Shown piece after piece: positions 1-9,844 of a stretch of 64,000 nucleotides of DNA (positions are counted from its first letter, which is position 1; the number at the start of each line of letters is the position of its first letter). The notes under the pieces are model-generated. The model ran no database searches. It saw only the letters and a list, made by a program, of their open reading frames with translations, and was not told the origin of the DNA. The translations under genes were made by a program, and so were the position numbers. Source of the DNA: Mesoflavibacter zeaxanthinifaciens DSM 18436 (GTDB lineage Bacteria > Bacteroidota > Bacteroidia > Flavobacteriales > Flavobacteriaceae); the NCBI RefSeq assembly GCF_000422365.1, contig NZ_AULQ01000005.1, positions 186,001-250,000 on the forward strand, in the 5' to 3' direction.

Positions 1-365
1 AAAGCTTTATCTGCAACGTATTTAGAATTACTAGACTTAAAACCTAAACCAACACAAAGACGCTCTAACATAGCCATTTGGTTTTCTCCTTCAATTTGAT
101 CTGCCCAAACCATTCTAGCTAAATCGTATAAACGCTCTAAACGCATATCATAAGAAGTTGGTGGGTTTATAGGATGAGATTTATAATCCTTTAATATTAA
201 CTTATAATCTTCTTCGCTAATATCTAAATTACGTGCTAATCTATCTAAAAACGCCTTTTCTTCTTCTGTGATAATACCATCACTCATAGCAACTCTTACA
301 ATTGCAGCAAAATGATCTTCATTTCGCTTCTTAAACCCACTATCAAATAAATCTGAAAATGACAT
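1..365 (-). CDS. TerB-family (tellurite resistance-like) protein, 3' end cut by window edge
   Basis: The frame opens at ATG 365 (MSFSDLFDSGFKKRNEDHFA...) and is still open at base 1, so about 121 N-terminal residues are seen. The all-helical, acidic sequence with a segment reading VAMSDGIITEEEKAFLDRLA resembles the TerB fold, in which an acidic helical bundle binds divalent metal. In Bacteroidota these stand-alone TerB-like proteins are common and have no proven link to tellurite resistance. A TATATTTG promoter lies just upstream. The family call is moderately sure; the cellular role is unknown. Confidence 0.7.
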   Translation of the reverse strand, partial: MSFSDLFDSGFKKRNEDHFAAIVRVAMSDGIITEEEKAFLDRLARNLDISEEDYKLILKDYKSHPINPPTSYDMRLERLYDLARMVWADQIEGENQMAMLERLCVGLGFKSSNSKYVADKA

Positions 366-387
366 ACTTTTTAATTTTAATTCACTG

Positions 388-395
388 CAAATATA
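388..395 (-). promoter_or_regulatory. Bacteroidota -7 box (TATATTTG) of the TerB-like gene
   Basis: On the minus strand this reads TATATTTG, an exact TAnnTTTG match, 22 bases upstream of ATG 365. No convincing -33 element is seen. Confidence 0.55.
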
Positions 396-581
396 GTTAA
401 ACCTTGCTCCTTTTAAAATTAAAAAGTTTCTTTTTTTAACATGTATACTTAATATTATAAAAACTAATATAATTATTTTATTATCAATATTTTAAGTCAA
501 TTTATAACGTTTATTTTCATTAGCATTGTTAATATCAGATTAAATTAATTAATCAGAAAGCTTTTAAAAAAATCTAAGCCT

Positions 582-589
582 TATATTTG
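582..589 (+). promoter_or_regulatory. Bacteroidota -7 box (TATATTTG) of mfd
   Basis: TATATTTG is an exact TAnnTTTG match followed by CA, as is typical in flavobacteria. It contains the in-frame TTG at 587 that would otherwise give the longest mfd frame. Transcription would begin near 595, which leaves GTG 608 as the usable start. Confidence 0.55.
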
Positions 590-607
590 CAAAAAATTCT
601 ATTAAAG

Positions 608-3600
608 GTGAGTAAATCTAACATCTCGCAAGCCTATTTACAATCTTTGCAAACGCAAAAATTGCAAACTGCTATTGCCCTACCTAAAAGTAAAACACAC
701 GTTAAAGGATTAGTAGGATCTTCGGTTTCGTTTATAATTTCTCAAATTTTTAAACAATCCGAATTACCATTTTTACTAATATTTCAGGATAAAGAAGAAG
801 CTGCTTTCTATTTAAACGATTTAGAACATTTAATAAATAAAAACGATGTTTTATTTTATCCAGGAAGCTATCGCAGACCTTACCAAATTGAAGAAACAGA
901 TAACGCCAACGTTTTACTTCGTGCAGAAGTTTTAAACCGTATAAACTCACGTAAAAAACCTGCTATAATTGTTACGTATCCAGATGCGCTTTTTGAAAAA
1001 GTTGTCACCAGAAAAGAGCTAGAACGTAACACTCTAAAAATTACCGTAAACGATAATTTATCTATAGATTTTGTAAACGAAGTTTTGTTTGAATACAAAT
1101 TTAAACGTGTAGATTTTGTTACCGAACCTGGAGAATTTTCGGTACGTGGCGGTATTGTAGATGTGTTTTCATTTAGTCACGACCAACCATATCGTATAGA
1201 ATTTTTTGGTGACGAAGTAGACAGCATTCGTACCTTTGATGTAGAAACACAATTATCTACAGAGCAAATTAAAAAAATTAGTATTATTCCTAATGTTGCT
1301 AATAAACTAATTGAAGAAAAAAGGCAAAGCTTTTTACAATACATCGCTCAAAAAACAGTTGTTTTTGGGAAAAATTTCGATTTAACTTTTAACAGAATAG
1401 ACGATTTTTTCAATAAAGCTCAAACTGCATTTAACAACTTATCTACCGAGCTTAAACACGCCAAACCAAACGAGCTTTTTTCAAATTCTGAAACCTTAAA
1501 AAAAGAATTATTAGATTTTAGTATAGTAGAATTTGGGACAACATCTGTTTTTAAAGCAGAGCAATTTGTAAAGTTTGACACAGTACCTCAACCTGCATTT
1601 AACAAACAATTTAATTTATTAATAGATAATTTAAATGCTAATCACGACAAAGGTTACACCAATTATATTACTTGCGTAAGCGAGCAACAAGCAAAGCGTT
1701 TTCATGATATTTTTGAAGACGTTGATGGCAATGTACATTATCAAACAATTGTACAACCTTTATATCAAGGTTTTATAGATCACGACTTAAAAATGGTGGT
1801 TTATACTGACCACCAAATTTTTGAACGTTACCATAAATTTCATCTTAAAAATGGCTATGCAAAAAAACAAGCCATTACCTTAAAAGAACTTACAAATCTA
1901 GACATTGGCGATTATGTTACTCATATAGATCATGGTATTGGTAAGTTTGGCGGACTACAAAAAATTGATGTAGATGGTAAAAAACAAGAAGCTATAAAAT
2001 TAGTGTATGGCGAGCGTGATGTGTTATACCTAAGCATACATTCCTTACACAAAATAACCAAATTTAATGGTAAAGATGGTGCACCACCAAAAATCTACAA
2101 ATTAGGTAGTAAAGCTTGGAAAACCCTTAAAGAAAAAACCAAATCTAGAGTTAAGCACGTTGCTTTCAACTTAATAAAACTATATGCAAAACGTAAGTTA
2201 AAAAAAGGATTTCAATATAAGCCTGATAGTTATTTACAGCATGAGTTAGAAGCTTCATTTTTATATGAAGATACGCCAGATCAAGTTACTGCTACTGCAG
2301 ATATTAAAGCCGATATGGAAAGCGAAAGACCAATGGATAGATTGGTTTGTGGCGATGTTGGTTTTGGTAAAACCGAAGTCGCTATTCGTGCTGCCTTTAA
2401 AGCTGTAGATAATGGTAAACAAGTTGCGGTTTTAGTACCAACTACTATCCTAGCCTTTCAGCATCATAAAACCTTTAGTGAGCGTTTAAAAGAATTTCCG
2501 GTAACGGTAGATTATGTAAACCGTTTTAAAACTGCAAAAGAAAAACGCATCACTCTAGAAAAACTAGAAAAAGGTCATGTAGATATTATTATTGGCACAC
2601 ATCAATTGGTTAATAAAAGCGTTAAGTTTAAAGATTTAGGACTTTTAATTGTTGATGAAGAACAAAAATTTGGTGTTGCTGTAAAAGAAAAACTTAAAAG
2701 CATAAAAGAAAACGTAGACGTACTTACGCTAACTGCAACGCCAATACCGCGTACACTTCAGTTTAGTTTAATGGCTGCAAGAGATTTATCGGTAATTACA
2801 ACTCCGCCACCAAACCGTTATCCAATAGAAAGTCACGTGATTCGTTTTAGTGAAGAAACTATTAGAGATGCTGTTAGTTACGAGATAGAACGTGGTGGAC
2901 AAGTATTTTTTATCCATAATCGTATTGAAAACATCAAAGAAGTTGCAGGTATGATCCAACGCTTAGTGCCTGATGCAAAAATTGGTGTTGGTCACGGACA
3001 ATTAGAAGGTAAAAAGTTGGAAGAACTTATGCTAAACTTTATGAATGGTACTTTTGATGTTTTAGTAAGCACAACCATTATAGAAAGTGGTTTAGACGTT
3101 TCTAATGCCAATACTATTTTTATTAATAATGCGAACAATTTTGGGTTAAGTGATTTACACCAAATGCGCGGTCGTGTCGGACGAAGCAATAAAAAAGCTT
3201 TTTGCTATTTTATTACTCCAGATTATCACGCTATGACAACAGATGCCAGAAAACGTATTCAAGCATTAGAACAGTTTTCTGAGCTTGGTAGCGGATTTAA
3301 TATAGCAATGAAAGATTTAGAAATTCGTGGTGCAGGAGATTTACTTGGTGGCGAACAAAGTGGTTTTATTAACGAAATTGGTTTTGATACCTACCAAAAA
3401 ATCTTAAATGAAGCTATTGAAGAGCTTAAAGAAAACGAATTTAAAGACCTTTACGACGAACCTGAAGAGAAAAAGCAATACGTTAAAGATATTACAATCG
3501 ATACCGATTTTGAACTACTTTTCCCAGACGATTACGTAAATAGCATAACCGAAAGGTTAAACCTGTATACCACTTTAAACAACCTAAAAACGGAAGACGA

Positions 3601-3946
3601 GTTAACTACTTTCGAAAATCAATTAATAGATCGTTTTGGCGAGTTACCAACTCAAGTAGTAGACTTGCTTAACAGCGTTAGAATTAAATGGATAGCTACA
3701 AAAATAGGTGTAGAAAAAGTAATCATGAAAAAAGGTAAACTTATTGGTTACTTTATTAACGACCAAAAAAGTGGATTTTACCAAAGTAATTACTTTACAA
3801 AAGTGTTACAGTACGTGCAAACGCACCCACAAACTTGTAAAATGAAAGAAAAACAAACACGTAACGGTTTACGTTTATTACTTACCTTTGATAATATAAA
3901 AACAGTAGAAAAAGCACTTCAGGTATTAAAACCAATTTTGGAATAA
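608..3946 (+). CDS. mfd: Transcription-repair coupling factor Mfd
   Basis: Mfd is an ATP-driven DNA translocase that removes RNA polymerase stalled at lesions and recruits UvrA. The protein is 1112 residues from GTG 608, a normal length. In order it has a UvrB-like N-terminal region, a CarD-like RNA-polymerase-interaction domain near residues 430-487 (DIGDYVTHIDHGIGKF), a helicase core with Walker A GDVGFGKTE near 582-590, a VDEEQ Walker B, TATPIPRTLQ, and a C-terminal UvrA-binding-type domain. The longer frame from TTG 587 would start inside the -7 promoter box, and homologues of this type begin MSKSNIS, so GTG 608 is preferred. uvrC (38-40 kb) and radA (48-49 kb), also repair genes, lie elsewhere in the window. 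Confidence 0.95.
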   Translation: MSKSNISQAYLQSLQTQKLQTAIALPKSKTHVKGLVGSSVSFIISQIFKQSELPFLLIFQDKEEAAFYLNDLEHLINKNDVLFYPGSYRRPYQIEETDNANVLLRAEVLNRINSRKKPAIIVTYPDALFEKVVTRKELERNTLKITVNDNLSIDFVNEVLFEYKFKRVDFVTEPGEFSVRGGIVDVFSFSHDQPYRIEFFGDEVDSIRTFDVETQLSTEQIKKISIIPNVANKLIEEKRQSFLQYIAQKTVVFGKNFDLTFNRIDDFFNKAQTAFNNLSTELKHAKPNELFSNSETLKKELLDFSIVEFGTTSVFKAEQFVKFDTVPQPAFNKQFNLLIDNLNANHDKGYTNYITCVSEQQAKRFHDIFEDVDGNVHYQTIVQPLYQGFIDHDLKMVVYTDHQIFERYHKFHLKNGYAKKQAITLKELTNLDIGDYVTHIDHGIGKFGGLQKIDVDGKKQEAIKLVYGERDVLYLSIHSLHKITKFNGKDGAPPKIYKLGSKAWKTLKEKTKSRVKHVAFNLIKLYAKRKLKKGFQYKPDSYLQHELEASFLYEDTPDQVTATADIKADMESERPMDRLVCGDVGFGKTEVAIRAAFKAVDNGKQVAVLVPTTILAFQHHKTFSERLKEFPVTVDYVNRFKTAKEKRITLEKLEKGHVDIIIGTHQLVNKSVKFKDLGLLIVDEEQKFGVAVKEKLKSIKENVDVLTLTATPIPRTLQFSLMAARDLSVITTPPPNRYPIESHVIRFSEETIRDAVSYEIERGGQVFFIHNRIENIKEVAGMIQRLVPDAKIGVGHGQLEGKKLEELMLNFMNGTFDVLVSTTIIESGLDVSNANTIFINNANNFGLSDLHQMRGRVGRSNKKAFCYFITPDYHAMTTDARKRIQALEQFSELGSGFNIAMKDLEIRGAGDLLGGEQSGFINEIGFDTYQKILNEAIEELKENEFKDLYDEPEEKKQYVKDITIDTDFELLFPDDYVNSITERLNLYTTLNNLKTEDELTTFENQLIDRFGELPTQVVDLLNSVRIKWIATKIGVEKVIMKKGKLIGYFINDQKSGFYQSNYFTKVLQYVQTHPQTCKMKEKQTRNGLRLLLTFDNIKTVEKALQVLKPILE

Positions 3947-3976
3947 TTTTTGAAAATTGATAAAAAAATAAAACCC

Positions 3977-5311
3977 ATGAATAAAAAGTTATTTTTTGTA
4001 TTTACTATAATTCCATTTTTTGCATTAGCACAACATACCATAAAGGGAAAATTCCCAAATACAGACGATTTTAAATTTGCCTTTCTATATCAAGTAACAA
4101 CACAAACCAGCAAATTTGTAAATAATGCCGAAATAAAAGAAGACGGTTCATTTAGTTTTACTTTAGACAAAAATCAACCTGCAGGTACATACCGCATCGT
4201 CTACAATCAACCACAAGATCGATATAATTTTGATTTTTTATATAACAATGAAGATATAGAATTGACTTACGACTTTGACGATGGTTTAACCTTTACTAAA
4301 TCTGAAGAAAATAAGCTTTGGAAATCTTACAATAAAAGCATTCAATTAGTCGCAAATAGTCTTAACAACTTTTACCTAAAAGGAGATAACAACGAAGAAG
4401 ATTTTAATAAAATCATACAAATTTTACAAAATACACAATCCGAATTTGAGAAAGCAGCAGAAGGCAAAATGGCACTAAACTTTATTACTGCAAGTAAGCC
4501 ATATATCCCTAATAAATATGTAGATGCCAAAACATTTTCAGAACTAGCAAAAGCAGAGTATTTTAACCATATCAACTTTAGTAATCCTATTTTACAAAAC
4601 TCAAATTTTCTTATAGAAGCTACTTTAAACTATATTTTTAATTTTATAGACCAAGACCAAGCCAATGCTTCATACATAAAAAATATTGATACTGCTGTAA
4701 AAGCTATTGGCAATAACCCTAAGGTAAAAAAAGTAATATTAGAAGTATTATATTCTCAATTTGCATATGAAAATATAGAACCAGTAGCCAATCATATAGC
4801 AACAAAACACTTATTAGATATAGCAAAAGCAGATAACGATACAGAATTAATAAAAGATCTTACCAATTTTAAAAATGCATCAATAGGTCATAAAGGTTAC
4901 AATTTTGATATTGTAATTTATGATGAAAACGGTAAAGCTACCGTAAAAAAAATGCATGATTTAGACGAAGCTGAAAACTACCTAATCATATTCTGGAGCA
5001 CAACATGTTCTCATTGTTTAGAAGAAATTCCGCAACTACATAACTACGTAAAAACAATAGATAAAAAACAATTAAAAGTTATTGCTGTTGCTTTAGATGA
5101 AGACCGTTACCGCTGGAAAGACATGACATACGATTTTCCAGAATTTTATCATGTTTTTGGTGAAGGAAAATGGGATAACCAAATAGGTAACAACTATAAT
5201 GTCAAAGCTACACCAAGCTACTTTATACTTGGTAAAGACAAAGTAATTATTAAAAAACCATACGACTTTGAAGCTTTTAAAGATTATTTTTCTAAAACAT
5301 TAGAAGAATAG
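3977..5311 (+). CDS. Secreted TlpA-like thioredoxin-fold protein
   Basis: The 444-residue product starts at ATG 3977 with a signal peptide ending ALAQ, so it should be exported. An upstream in-frame TTG at 3950 would put a charged extension before the signal and is not favoured. An N-terminal beta-rich region resembles the DUF4369 domain that often precedes thioredoxins in Bacteroidota. The C-terminal thioredoxin-like domain carries CSHC near residues 344-347 in the context FWSTTCSHCLEEIPQL, plus a cis-Pro-type ATPSYF. This fits a periplasmic thiol-disulfide oxidoreductase. The partner is unknown. It follows mfd by 30 bases and may be read through from it. Confidence 0.85.
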   Translation: MNKKLFFVFTIIPFFALAQHTIKGKFPNTDDFKFAFLYQVTTQTSKFVNNAEIKEDGSFSFTLDKNQPAGTYRIVYNQPQDRYNFDFLYNNEDIELTYDFDDGLTFTKSEENKLWKSYNKSIQLVANSLNNFYLKGDNNEEDFNKIIQILQNTQSEFEKAAEGKMALNFITASKPYIPNKYVDAKTFSELAKAEYFNHINFSNPILQNSNFLIEATLNYIFNFIDQDQANASYIKNIDTAVKAIGNNPKVKKVILEVLYSQFAYENIEPVANHIATKHLLDIAKADNDTELIKDLTNFKNASIGHKGYNFDIVIYDENGKATVKKMHDLDEAENYLIIFWSTTCSHCLEEIPQLHNYVKTIDKKQLKVIAVALDEDRYRWKDMTYDFPEFYHVFGEGKWDNQIGNNYNVKATPSYFILGKDKVIIKKPYDFEAFKDYFSKTLEE

Positions 5312-5340
5312 TTATCTTTAAAATCTAGTATCTAATAATT

Positions 5341-5691
5341 ATGAAAAAAAACAGAGTCTTTGCTATGTCTTTTGCTAGTGTGTATCCTCATTACATCACA
5401 AAAGCCGAAAAAAAAGGAAAAACAAAAGAAGATGTACACACTATTATTACTTGGCTAACAGGCTATACTAATGCAGATATAGATACTATTTTAGAAACTA
5501 AAATAGACTTTGAAACGTTTTTTGAAAAAGCGCCAAAACTTAATCCTAATGTTCATAAAATTAAAGGTCTAATTTGTGGTTACCGTGTAGAAGACATTGA
5601 AGATCCTTTAATGCAAAAAATTAGATATTTAGACAAGTTAATAGACGAGCTTGCTAGAGGTAAAAAAATGGAAAGCATTTTAAGATCCTAA
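5341..5691 (+). CDS. DUF2200 family protein
   Basis: This 116-residue cytoplasmic protein contains FAMSFASVYPHYITKAEKKG and TWLTGY, which I recognise as the DUF2200 family. No function is established for the family. It follows the thioredoxin-fold gene by 29 bases. Its last four bases overlap the 3' end of the convergent yraN-like gene. Confidence 0.85.
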   Translation: MKKNRVFAMSFASVYPHYITKAEKKGKTKEDVHTIITWLTGYTNADIDTILETKIDFETFFEKAPKLNPNVHKIKGLICGYRVEDIEDPLMQKIRYLDKLIDELARGKKMESILRS

Positions 5692-6047
5692 AAAAAGAAA
5701 AAAGCATCTTCTAAATGCTCAATATTAAATTGCTTTTCTTCTTTTACAATAGCTATAATATCAAAACGCACATCTACCTCTAGGTTATTTACAGTCACAT
5801 ACTCATCTACTGCTTTAACTAAGTTTTTTATTTGTTTTGGTTTTACAAAATCTTGCGGATTTCCAAAATCTGTTGTAGATCGTGTTTTAACTTCAATTAT
5901 AGCTAAAACATCTTCTTTTTGAGCAATAATATCGACTTCAGCTTTATTAAAACGGTAATTACGTTCAACAATATCGTAGCCATTTTCAATTAAAAAATCG
6001 ACTGCAAGTTGTTCTCCTTTTTTACCAAGCTGGTTGTGATTAGCCAT
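5688..6047 (-). CDS. YraN/UPF0102 family nuclease-like protein
   Basis: The 119-residue protein has the YraN pattern: GKKGEQLAVDFLIENGY, then NYRF-NKAEVDIIA with the D of the restriction-endonuclease-like core, and IIEVKTRS with the E-x-K. The catalytic-type D...E-x-K residues are intact. The family has a PD-(D/E)XK fold and an uncertain biological role. The gene starts 2 bases after the S66 peptidase stop, so the two are probably co-transcribed. It ends in an unusual run of phenylalanines (DAFFFF) at the convergent overlap with DUF2200. Confidence 0.88.
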   Translation of the reverse strand: MANHNQLGKKGEQLAVDFLIENGYDIVERNYRFNKAEVDIIAQKEDVLAIIEVKTRSTTDFGNPQDFVKPKQIKNLVKAVDEYVTVNNLEVDVRFDIIAIVKEEKQFNIEHLEDAFFFF

Positions 6048-6049
6048 TA

Positions 6050-7066
6050 CTATTCAAATACAAGTGTAGATTTTGTTTTTTCAACTTTTAAAGTAGCTTT
6101 TCTACCTAAAATTAAAGCTCTATTATCATCTTCGTGTCCTGCTGGCATATTAAATGCAATCGGGAAATCATAATCGGCAAGTGCATCTAAAATTAGTTGT
6201 TCTATAGATGTTCCCCAAAGGGTCGTATTTTTTCTTAGCTTAGTCATATCGCCAACAATAACACCTTTACATTGATCAAAATAACCAGCACGTTTTAGAC
6301 TTTGTAACATACGATCTATATGGTATTTGTACTCGCCAATTTCTTCTATAAATAATATTTTTCCAGAAGTATCAACGCTAGTTTTACTACCTAACATGGT
6401 ATGAAGTATCGTCAAGTTACCACCAACAATTGGTGCTGTAACTTCACCTACTTGATTATAATTTGAACCTTGTAAAGTATAACTTAAAGTTTCACCAAAA
6501 ATGGCTTTTTTAAACGTCGCTATAGTTTGTTCTATTTCACTTTCATCCTTAGGTAAACTTACACACATCATCGCATGTAGACTTTGTACACCTAAATTGT
6601 GTATTTGGTTATGCAATGCTGTAATATCACTATATCCTATAATCCATTTAGGCTGTTCTAAAAATTTAGTGTAATCTAATTTATCCAAAATTCTAACCGT
6701 ACCGTATCCGCCGCGTGCGCACCAAATAGCCTTAATATTTGGATTATCTAAAGCGTTTTGAAAATCTTCACAACGTTCTTGATCTGTACCTGCAAAATGA
6801 TTGGCTTGATTAAACACATGTTTACCAACAACAACATTAAGATTCCATTGTTTTAATAAACGTTTTGCGCGTTCAATTTCTTCATTTCTATGTTTTAAAA
6901 TTCCTGATGGTGCTACAATTGCAACGGTATCACCAGCTTTTAAATATGGTGGTTGTATCAAATTTTCTGTTGGGTTTTTAAAGTTTGAATTTTGAGATAG
7001 CATGGCGTTAGTTCCTGTAAAAAGAAACACCAATAAAGTAATAATTATAAATCTGTTTTTTGACAT
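6050..7066 (-). CDS. S66 peptidase, LD-carboxypeptidase family (exported)
   Basis: The product is related to muramoyl-tetrapeptide LD-carboxypeptidase (LdcA) and MccF, which cleave the L,D bond in recycled or periplasmic muropeptides. The start at ATG 7066 gives a clean signal peptide ([20 protein letters not shown]); an in-frame ATG at 7081 adds only MYIYN. Motifs are [11 protein letters not shown], the nucleophile context [27 protein letters not shown] with the Glu, and the His in [11 protein letters not shown], so the Ser-Glu-His triad is intact. It is the first gene of a two-gene unit with the YraN-like gene and is divergent from metG. Confidence 0.88.
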   Translation of the reverse strand: MSKNRFIIITLLVFLFTGTNAMLSQNSNFKNPTENLIQPPYLKAGDTVAIVAPSGILKHRNEEIERAKRLLKQWNLNVVVGKHVFNQANHFAGTDQERCEDFQNALDNPNIKAIWCARGGYGTVRILDKLDYTKFLEQPKWIIGYSDITALHNQIHNLGVQSLHAMMCVSLPKDESEIEQTIATFKKAIFGETLSYTLQGSNYNQVGEVTAPIVGGNLTILHTMLGSKTSVDTSGKILFIEEIGEYKYHIDRMLQSLKRAGYFDQCKGVIVGDMTKLRKNTTLWGTSIEQLILDALADYDFPIAFNMPAGHEDDNRALILGRKATLKVEKTKSTLVFE

Positions 7067-7138
7067 ATTGTAAATGTACATTTTTTTTCTAAATCGCTGT
7101 TAAAATGTGTATTTTTACGGCTTCAAAAAGATTTTAAG

Positions 7139-9196
7139 ATGTCAAAAAGATATACAATTACTGCTGCTTTACCTTATACTAACGGTCCTATTCATATTGG
7201 GCATTTGGCTGGTGTTTATGTTCCGGCAGATATTTATGCACGTTACAAGCGTCTAACTGGCAACGATGTTGCTTTTATCTGCGGAAGTGATGAGCATGGT
7301 GTGCCAATTACTATAAAAGCAAAAAATGAAGGTGTTACACCACAAGAAATTGTAGACAGATATCATAAAATTATTAAAGATTCTTTTGAAGAATTTGGTA
7401 TTAGCTTTGATAATTACTCACGTACATCGGCGAAAATTCATCATGATACAGCTTCAGAATTTTTCAAAACCTTATACGATAAAAACGAATTTGTTGAAGA
7501 AGTTACAGAGCAATTATACGACGAAGAAGCTAAACAATTTTTAGCCGATCGTTTTGTGATTGGAACTTGTCCAAAATGTGGTAACGAAGAGAGTTATGGT
7601 GACCAATGCGAAAAGTGTGGTACATCTCACAACGCCACAGATTTAATCAACCCAAAATCTGCTATAACTGGCAATACACCAACTTTAAAAGAAACAAAAC
7701 ACTGGTTTTTACCATTAAATAAACACGAAAACTTTTTACGCGAGTGGATTTTAAAAGGTCATAAAAAAGACTGGAAACCAAACGTATACGGACAAGTTAA
7801 ATCTTGGATAGACGATGGATTACGTCCGCGTGCAGTAACACGCGATTTAGATTGGGGAATTCCTGTTCCTGTTGAAGGTGGCGAAGGAAAAGTACTTTAC
7901 GTTTGGTTTGATGCACCAATTGGTTATATCTCTTCTACTAAAGAATGGGCAGAACGCGAAGGAAAAGATTGGGAACCATATTGGAAAGACCAAGACACTA
8001 AATTAGTTCACTTTATTGGTAAAGATAATATCGTGTTTCACTGTATTATTTTCCCGTCTATGTTAAAAGCAGAAGGTAGCTACATTTTACCGGACAATGT
8101 ACCTGCTAACGAATTTTTAAATTTAGAAGGCAACAAATTATCAACCTCAAAAAATTGGGCAGTTTGGTTACCAGAATACCTAAAAGATTTTCCTGGTAAA
8201 CAAGATGTATTGCGTTATGCTTTAACTGCTAACGCACCAGAAACCAAGGATAACGATTTTACTTGGAAAGATTTTCAAGCTAGAAACAATAACGAGCTTG
8301 TTGCTATTTTTGGTAACTTTATTAATCGCGTTGTCGTTTTAACTAACAAATATTATAATGGTATTGTGCCAACGCCATCAACATTTACAGCTATAGATGA
8401 AGACACTTTAGCTGCTGTAAAAGCCTATCCTGCGGTTATTGAAAGCTCTTTAGAACGTTACCGTTTTAGAGAAGCAAGTCAAGAACTTATGAATTTAGCA
8501 CGACTTGGTAACAAATATCTTGCAGATGAAGAACCTTGGAAATTAGTAAAAACTGACGAAGCTCGCACACAAACTATTATGTATGTTGCTTTACAAATTG
8601 CTAGCGCTTTAGCTACACTATCAGAACCATTTTTACCTTTTACTTCAGCTAAATTGAAACAAATTTTAAATGTCACATCGAGCGCAGTCGAGATGTCTTG
8701 GAGTGATATTTCAACAAAAGACGTGTTATTACCAGCTAATCACCAAATAGGACAAAGCGAATTACTATTTAATAAAATTGAAGACAAAGACATTCAAATT
8801 CAATTAGATAAATTAGAGGCTAGTAAAAAAGCAAACGAAGCTGCTAACAAAAAAGTAGAGCCACAAAAAGACACGATTACTTTTGATGATTTTACAAAAT
8901 TAGATTTACGTGTCGGAACTATAATTGAAGCCGAAAAAATGCCTAAAGCCAAAAAATTACTAGTTTTAAAAGTAGATACTGGCATAGATGTACGCACTAT
9001 TGTTTCTGGTATTGCCGAGAGTTTTACTGCAGAAGAAGTTGTTGGTAAACAAGTAACTGTTTTAGTTAACCTAGCACCAAGAGCTTTACGTGGTGTAGAA
9101 AGTGAAGGTATGATTTTAATGACCGAAAATGCCGAAGGTGATTTAGTATTTGTAAATCCTGATACAACGGTCAAAAATGGGTTGCAGATTAGTTAA
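7139..9196 (+). CDS. metG: Methionyl-tRNA synthetase
   Basis: This enzyme charges tRNA-Met with methionine. The 685-residue class I synthetase shows HIGH at residues 19-22, a zinc-binding insertion ([18 protein letters not shown]), a KMSKS-type loop KLSTSKNW near 333-340, the anticodon-binding helical domain, and a C-terminal OB-fold tRNA-binding domain ([20 protein letters not shown]) from about 581. The linker between the last two domains contains residues SSAVEM, encoded by a palindromic flavobacterial-type repeat at 8671-8698. A strong hairpin terminator follows at 9241. Confidence 0.97.
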   Translation: MSKRYTITAALPYTNGPIHIGHLAGVYVPADIYARYKRLTGNDVAFICGSDEHGVPITIKAKNEGVTPQEIVDRYHKIIKDSFEEFGISFDNYSRTSAKIHHDTASEFFKTLYDKNEFVEEVTEQLYDEEAKQFLADRFVIGTCPKCGNEESYGDQCEKCGTSHNATDLINPKSAITGNTPTLKETKHWFLPLNKHENFLREWILKGHKKDWKPNVYGQVKSWIDDGLRPRAVTRDLDWGIPVPVEGGEGKVLYVWFDAPIGYISSTKEWAEREGKDWEPYWKDQDTKLVHFIGKDNIVFHCIIFPSMLKAEGSYILPDNVPANEFLNLEGNKLSTSKNWAVWLPEYLKDFPGKQDVLRYALTANAPETKDNDFTWKDFQARNNNELVAIFGNFINRVVVLTNKYYNGIVPTPSTFTAIDEDTLAAVKAYPAVIESSLERYRFREASQELMNLARLGNKYLADEEPWKLVKTDEARTQTIMYVALQIASALATLSEPFLPFTSAKLKQILNVTSSAVEMSWSDISTKDVLLPANHQIGQSELLFNKIEDKDIQIQLDKLEASKKANEAANKKVEPQKDTITFDDFTKLDLRVGTIIEAEKMPKAKKLLVLKVDTGIDVRTIVSGIAESFTAEEVVGKQVTVLVNLAPRALRGVESEGMILMTENAEGDLVFVNPDTTVKNGLQIS
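8671..8698. repeat. Dispersed palindromic repeat embedded in metG
   Basis: The stretch carries ACATCGA-GCGCAG-TCGAGATGT, an imperfect inverted repeat with a GC-rich core that is unlike the AT-rich surroundings. From general knowledge, closely similar sequences (a TCGAGCGCAGTCGAGA core) occur as dispersed repeats, mostly intergenic, in Flavobacteriia. No second copy was seen in this window. Here it is in frame and encodes part of the linker before the OB-fold domain of MetG. Confidence 0.6.
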
Positions 9197-9240
9197 CAAC
9201 TGTTAAAAATAATTTCAATATAATATTCTTAAATCTCAAT

Positions 9241-9272
9241 AAACATCTGCTATAAGCAGATGTTTTTGTTTT
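9241..9272 (+). terminator. Intrinsic terminator after metG
   Basis: AAACATCTGC (9241-9250) pairs with GCAGATGTTT (9256-9265) around a five-base loop, and T-rich sequence follows. Confidence 0.85.
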
Positions 9273-9361
9273 TTAATCATATGATAAACTTGTCTTAATT
9301 AGTCGTCTAGAAGGTGATGATTTTCGTAACTTATAATAGTTACAAACCAAAAACCATTACT

Positions 9362-9832
9362 ATGAAACGACTAATTTTATTATTAGTGACTTTAAGTATT
9401 ATATCTTGCGGAACTCCAAAAACCGTGAGAGATTCTAAAAAAGTCATTAAAGGCGATTGGGTTTTAAACTCGATTACCTACAACCAAACAGGTACTTTTA
9501 ACGTTACACTTTTTGACGATGCTTCAAAATCTTGTTTTGAAGGTAGTACTTGGCAATTTATTCCTAACAACAATACAGGAATTTATACAATTAATTCGGC
9601 AGGATGTATGTCTGGCGAAAGAAACTTTGTATTTACCATACAAGAAGTAAGTCCAGAAATGGGATTATACGACTTTTTATTAAAGCCAACCAACGAAAAA
9701 AATAAGTCTGAAACTAATCAAGGTTACCGTGTTAATCTATCTCAGTTATCAGACACCAACATGCAATGGAAACAAACCGTTAGTTTAGACGGACAACCTT
9801 TTGTAATTACAATGAACTTTACCAAAATTTAA
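9362..9832 (+). CDS. Lipocalin-like lipoprotein
   Basis: The product is 156 residues from ATG 9362 (MKRLILLLVTLSIISCG) with a lipobox ending IISC, so it is a predicted lipoprotein. The in-frame GTG and ATG at 9314 and 9317 would place a polar extension before the signal and are not preferred. The mature part (KKVIKGDWVLNSITY ... MQWKQTVSL) resembles the lipocalin-like beta-barrel lipoproteins common in Bacteroidota. The ligand is unknown. It is followed after 12 bases by an OmpA-family lipoprotein, and both end at the 10564-10599 terminator, so they probably form an envelope operon. Confidence 0.8.
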   Translation: MKRLILLLVTLSIISCGTPKTVRDSKKVIKGDWVLNSITYNQTGTFNVTLFDDASKSCFEGSTWQFIPNNNTGIYTINSAGCMSGERNFVFTIQEVSPEMGLYDFLLKPTNEKNKSETNQGYRVNLSQLSDTNMQWKQTVSLDGQPFVITMNFTKI

Positions 9833-9844
9833 AACTAAAAAACC

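Noticed and set aside
1-365. Active tellurite-resistance locus
   Set aside because: Only a lone TerB-like gene is present, without terC, terD or other ter genes; the name reflects fold similarity only.
587-607. TTG 587 as the mfd start
   Set aside because: It lies inside the -7 promoter box; GTG 608 gives the expected N terminus.
8800-9174. Open frame of 124 codons antisense to the 3' end of metG
   Set aside because: It is fully inside a certain gene, has no family resemblance or start signal, and its composition mirrors the metG codons.
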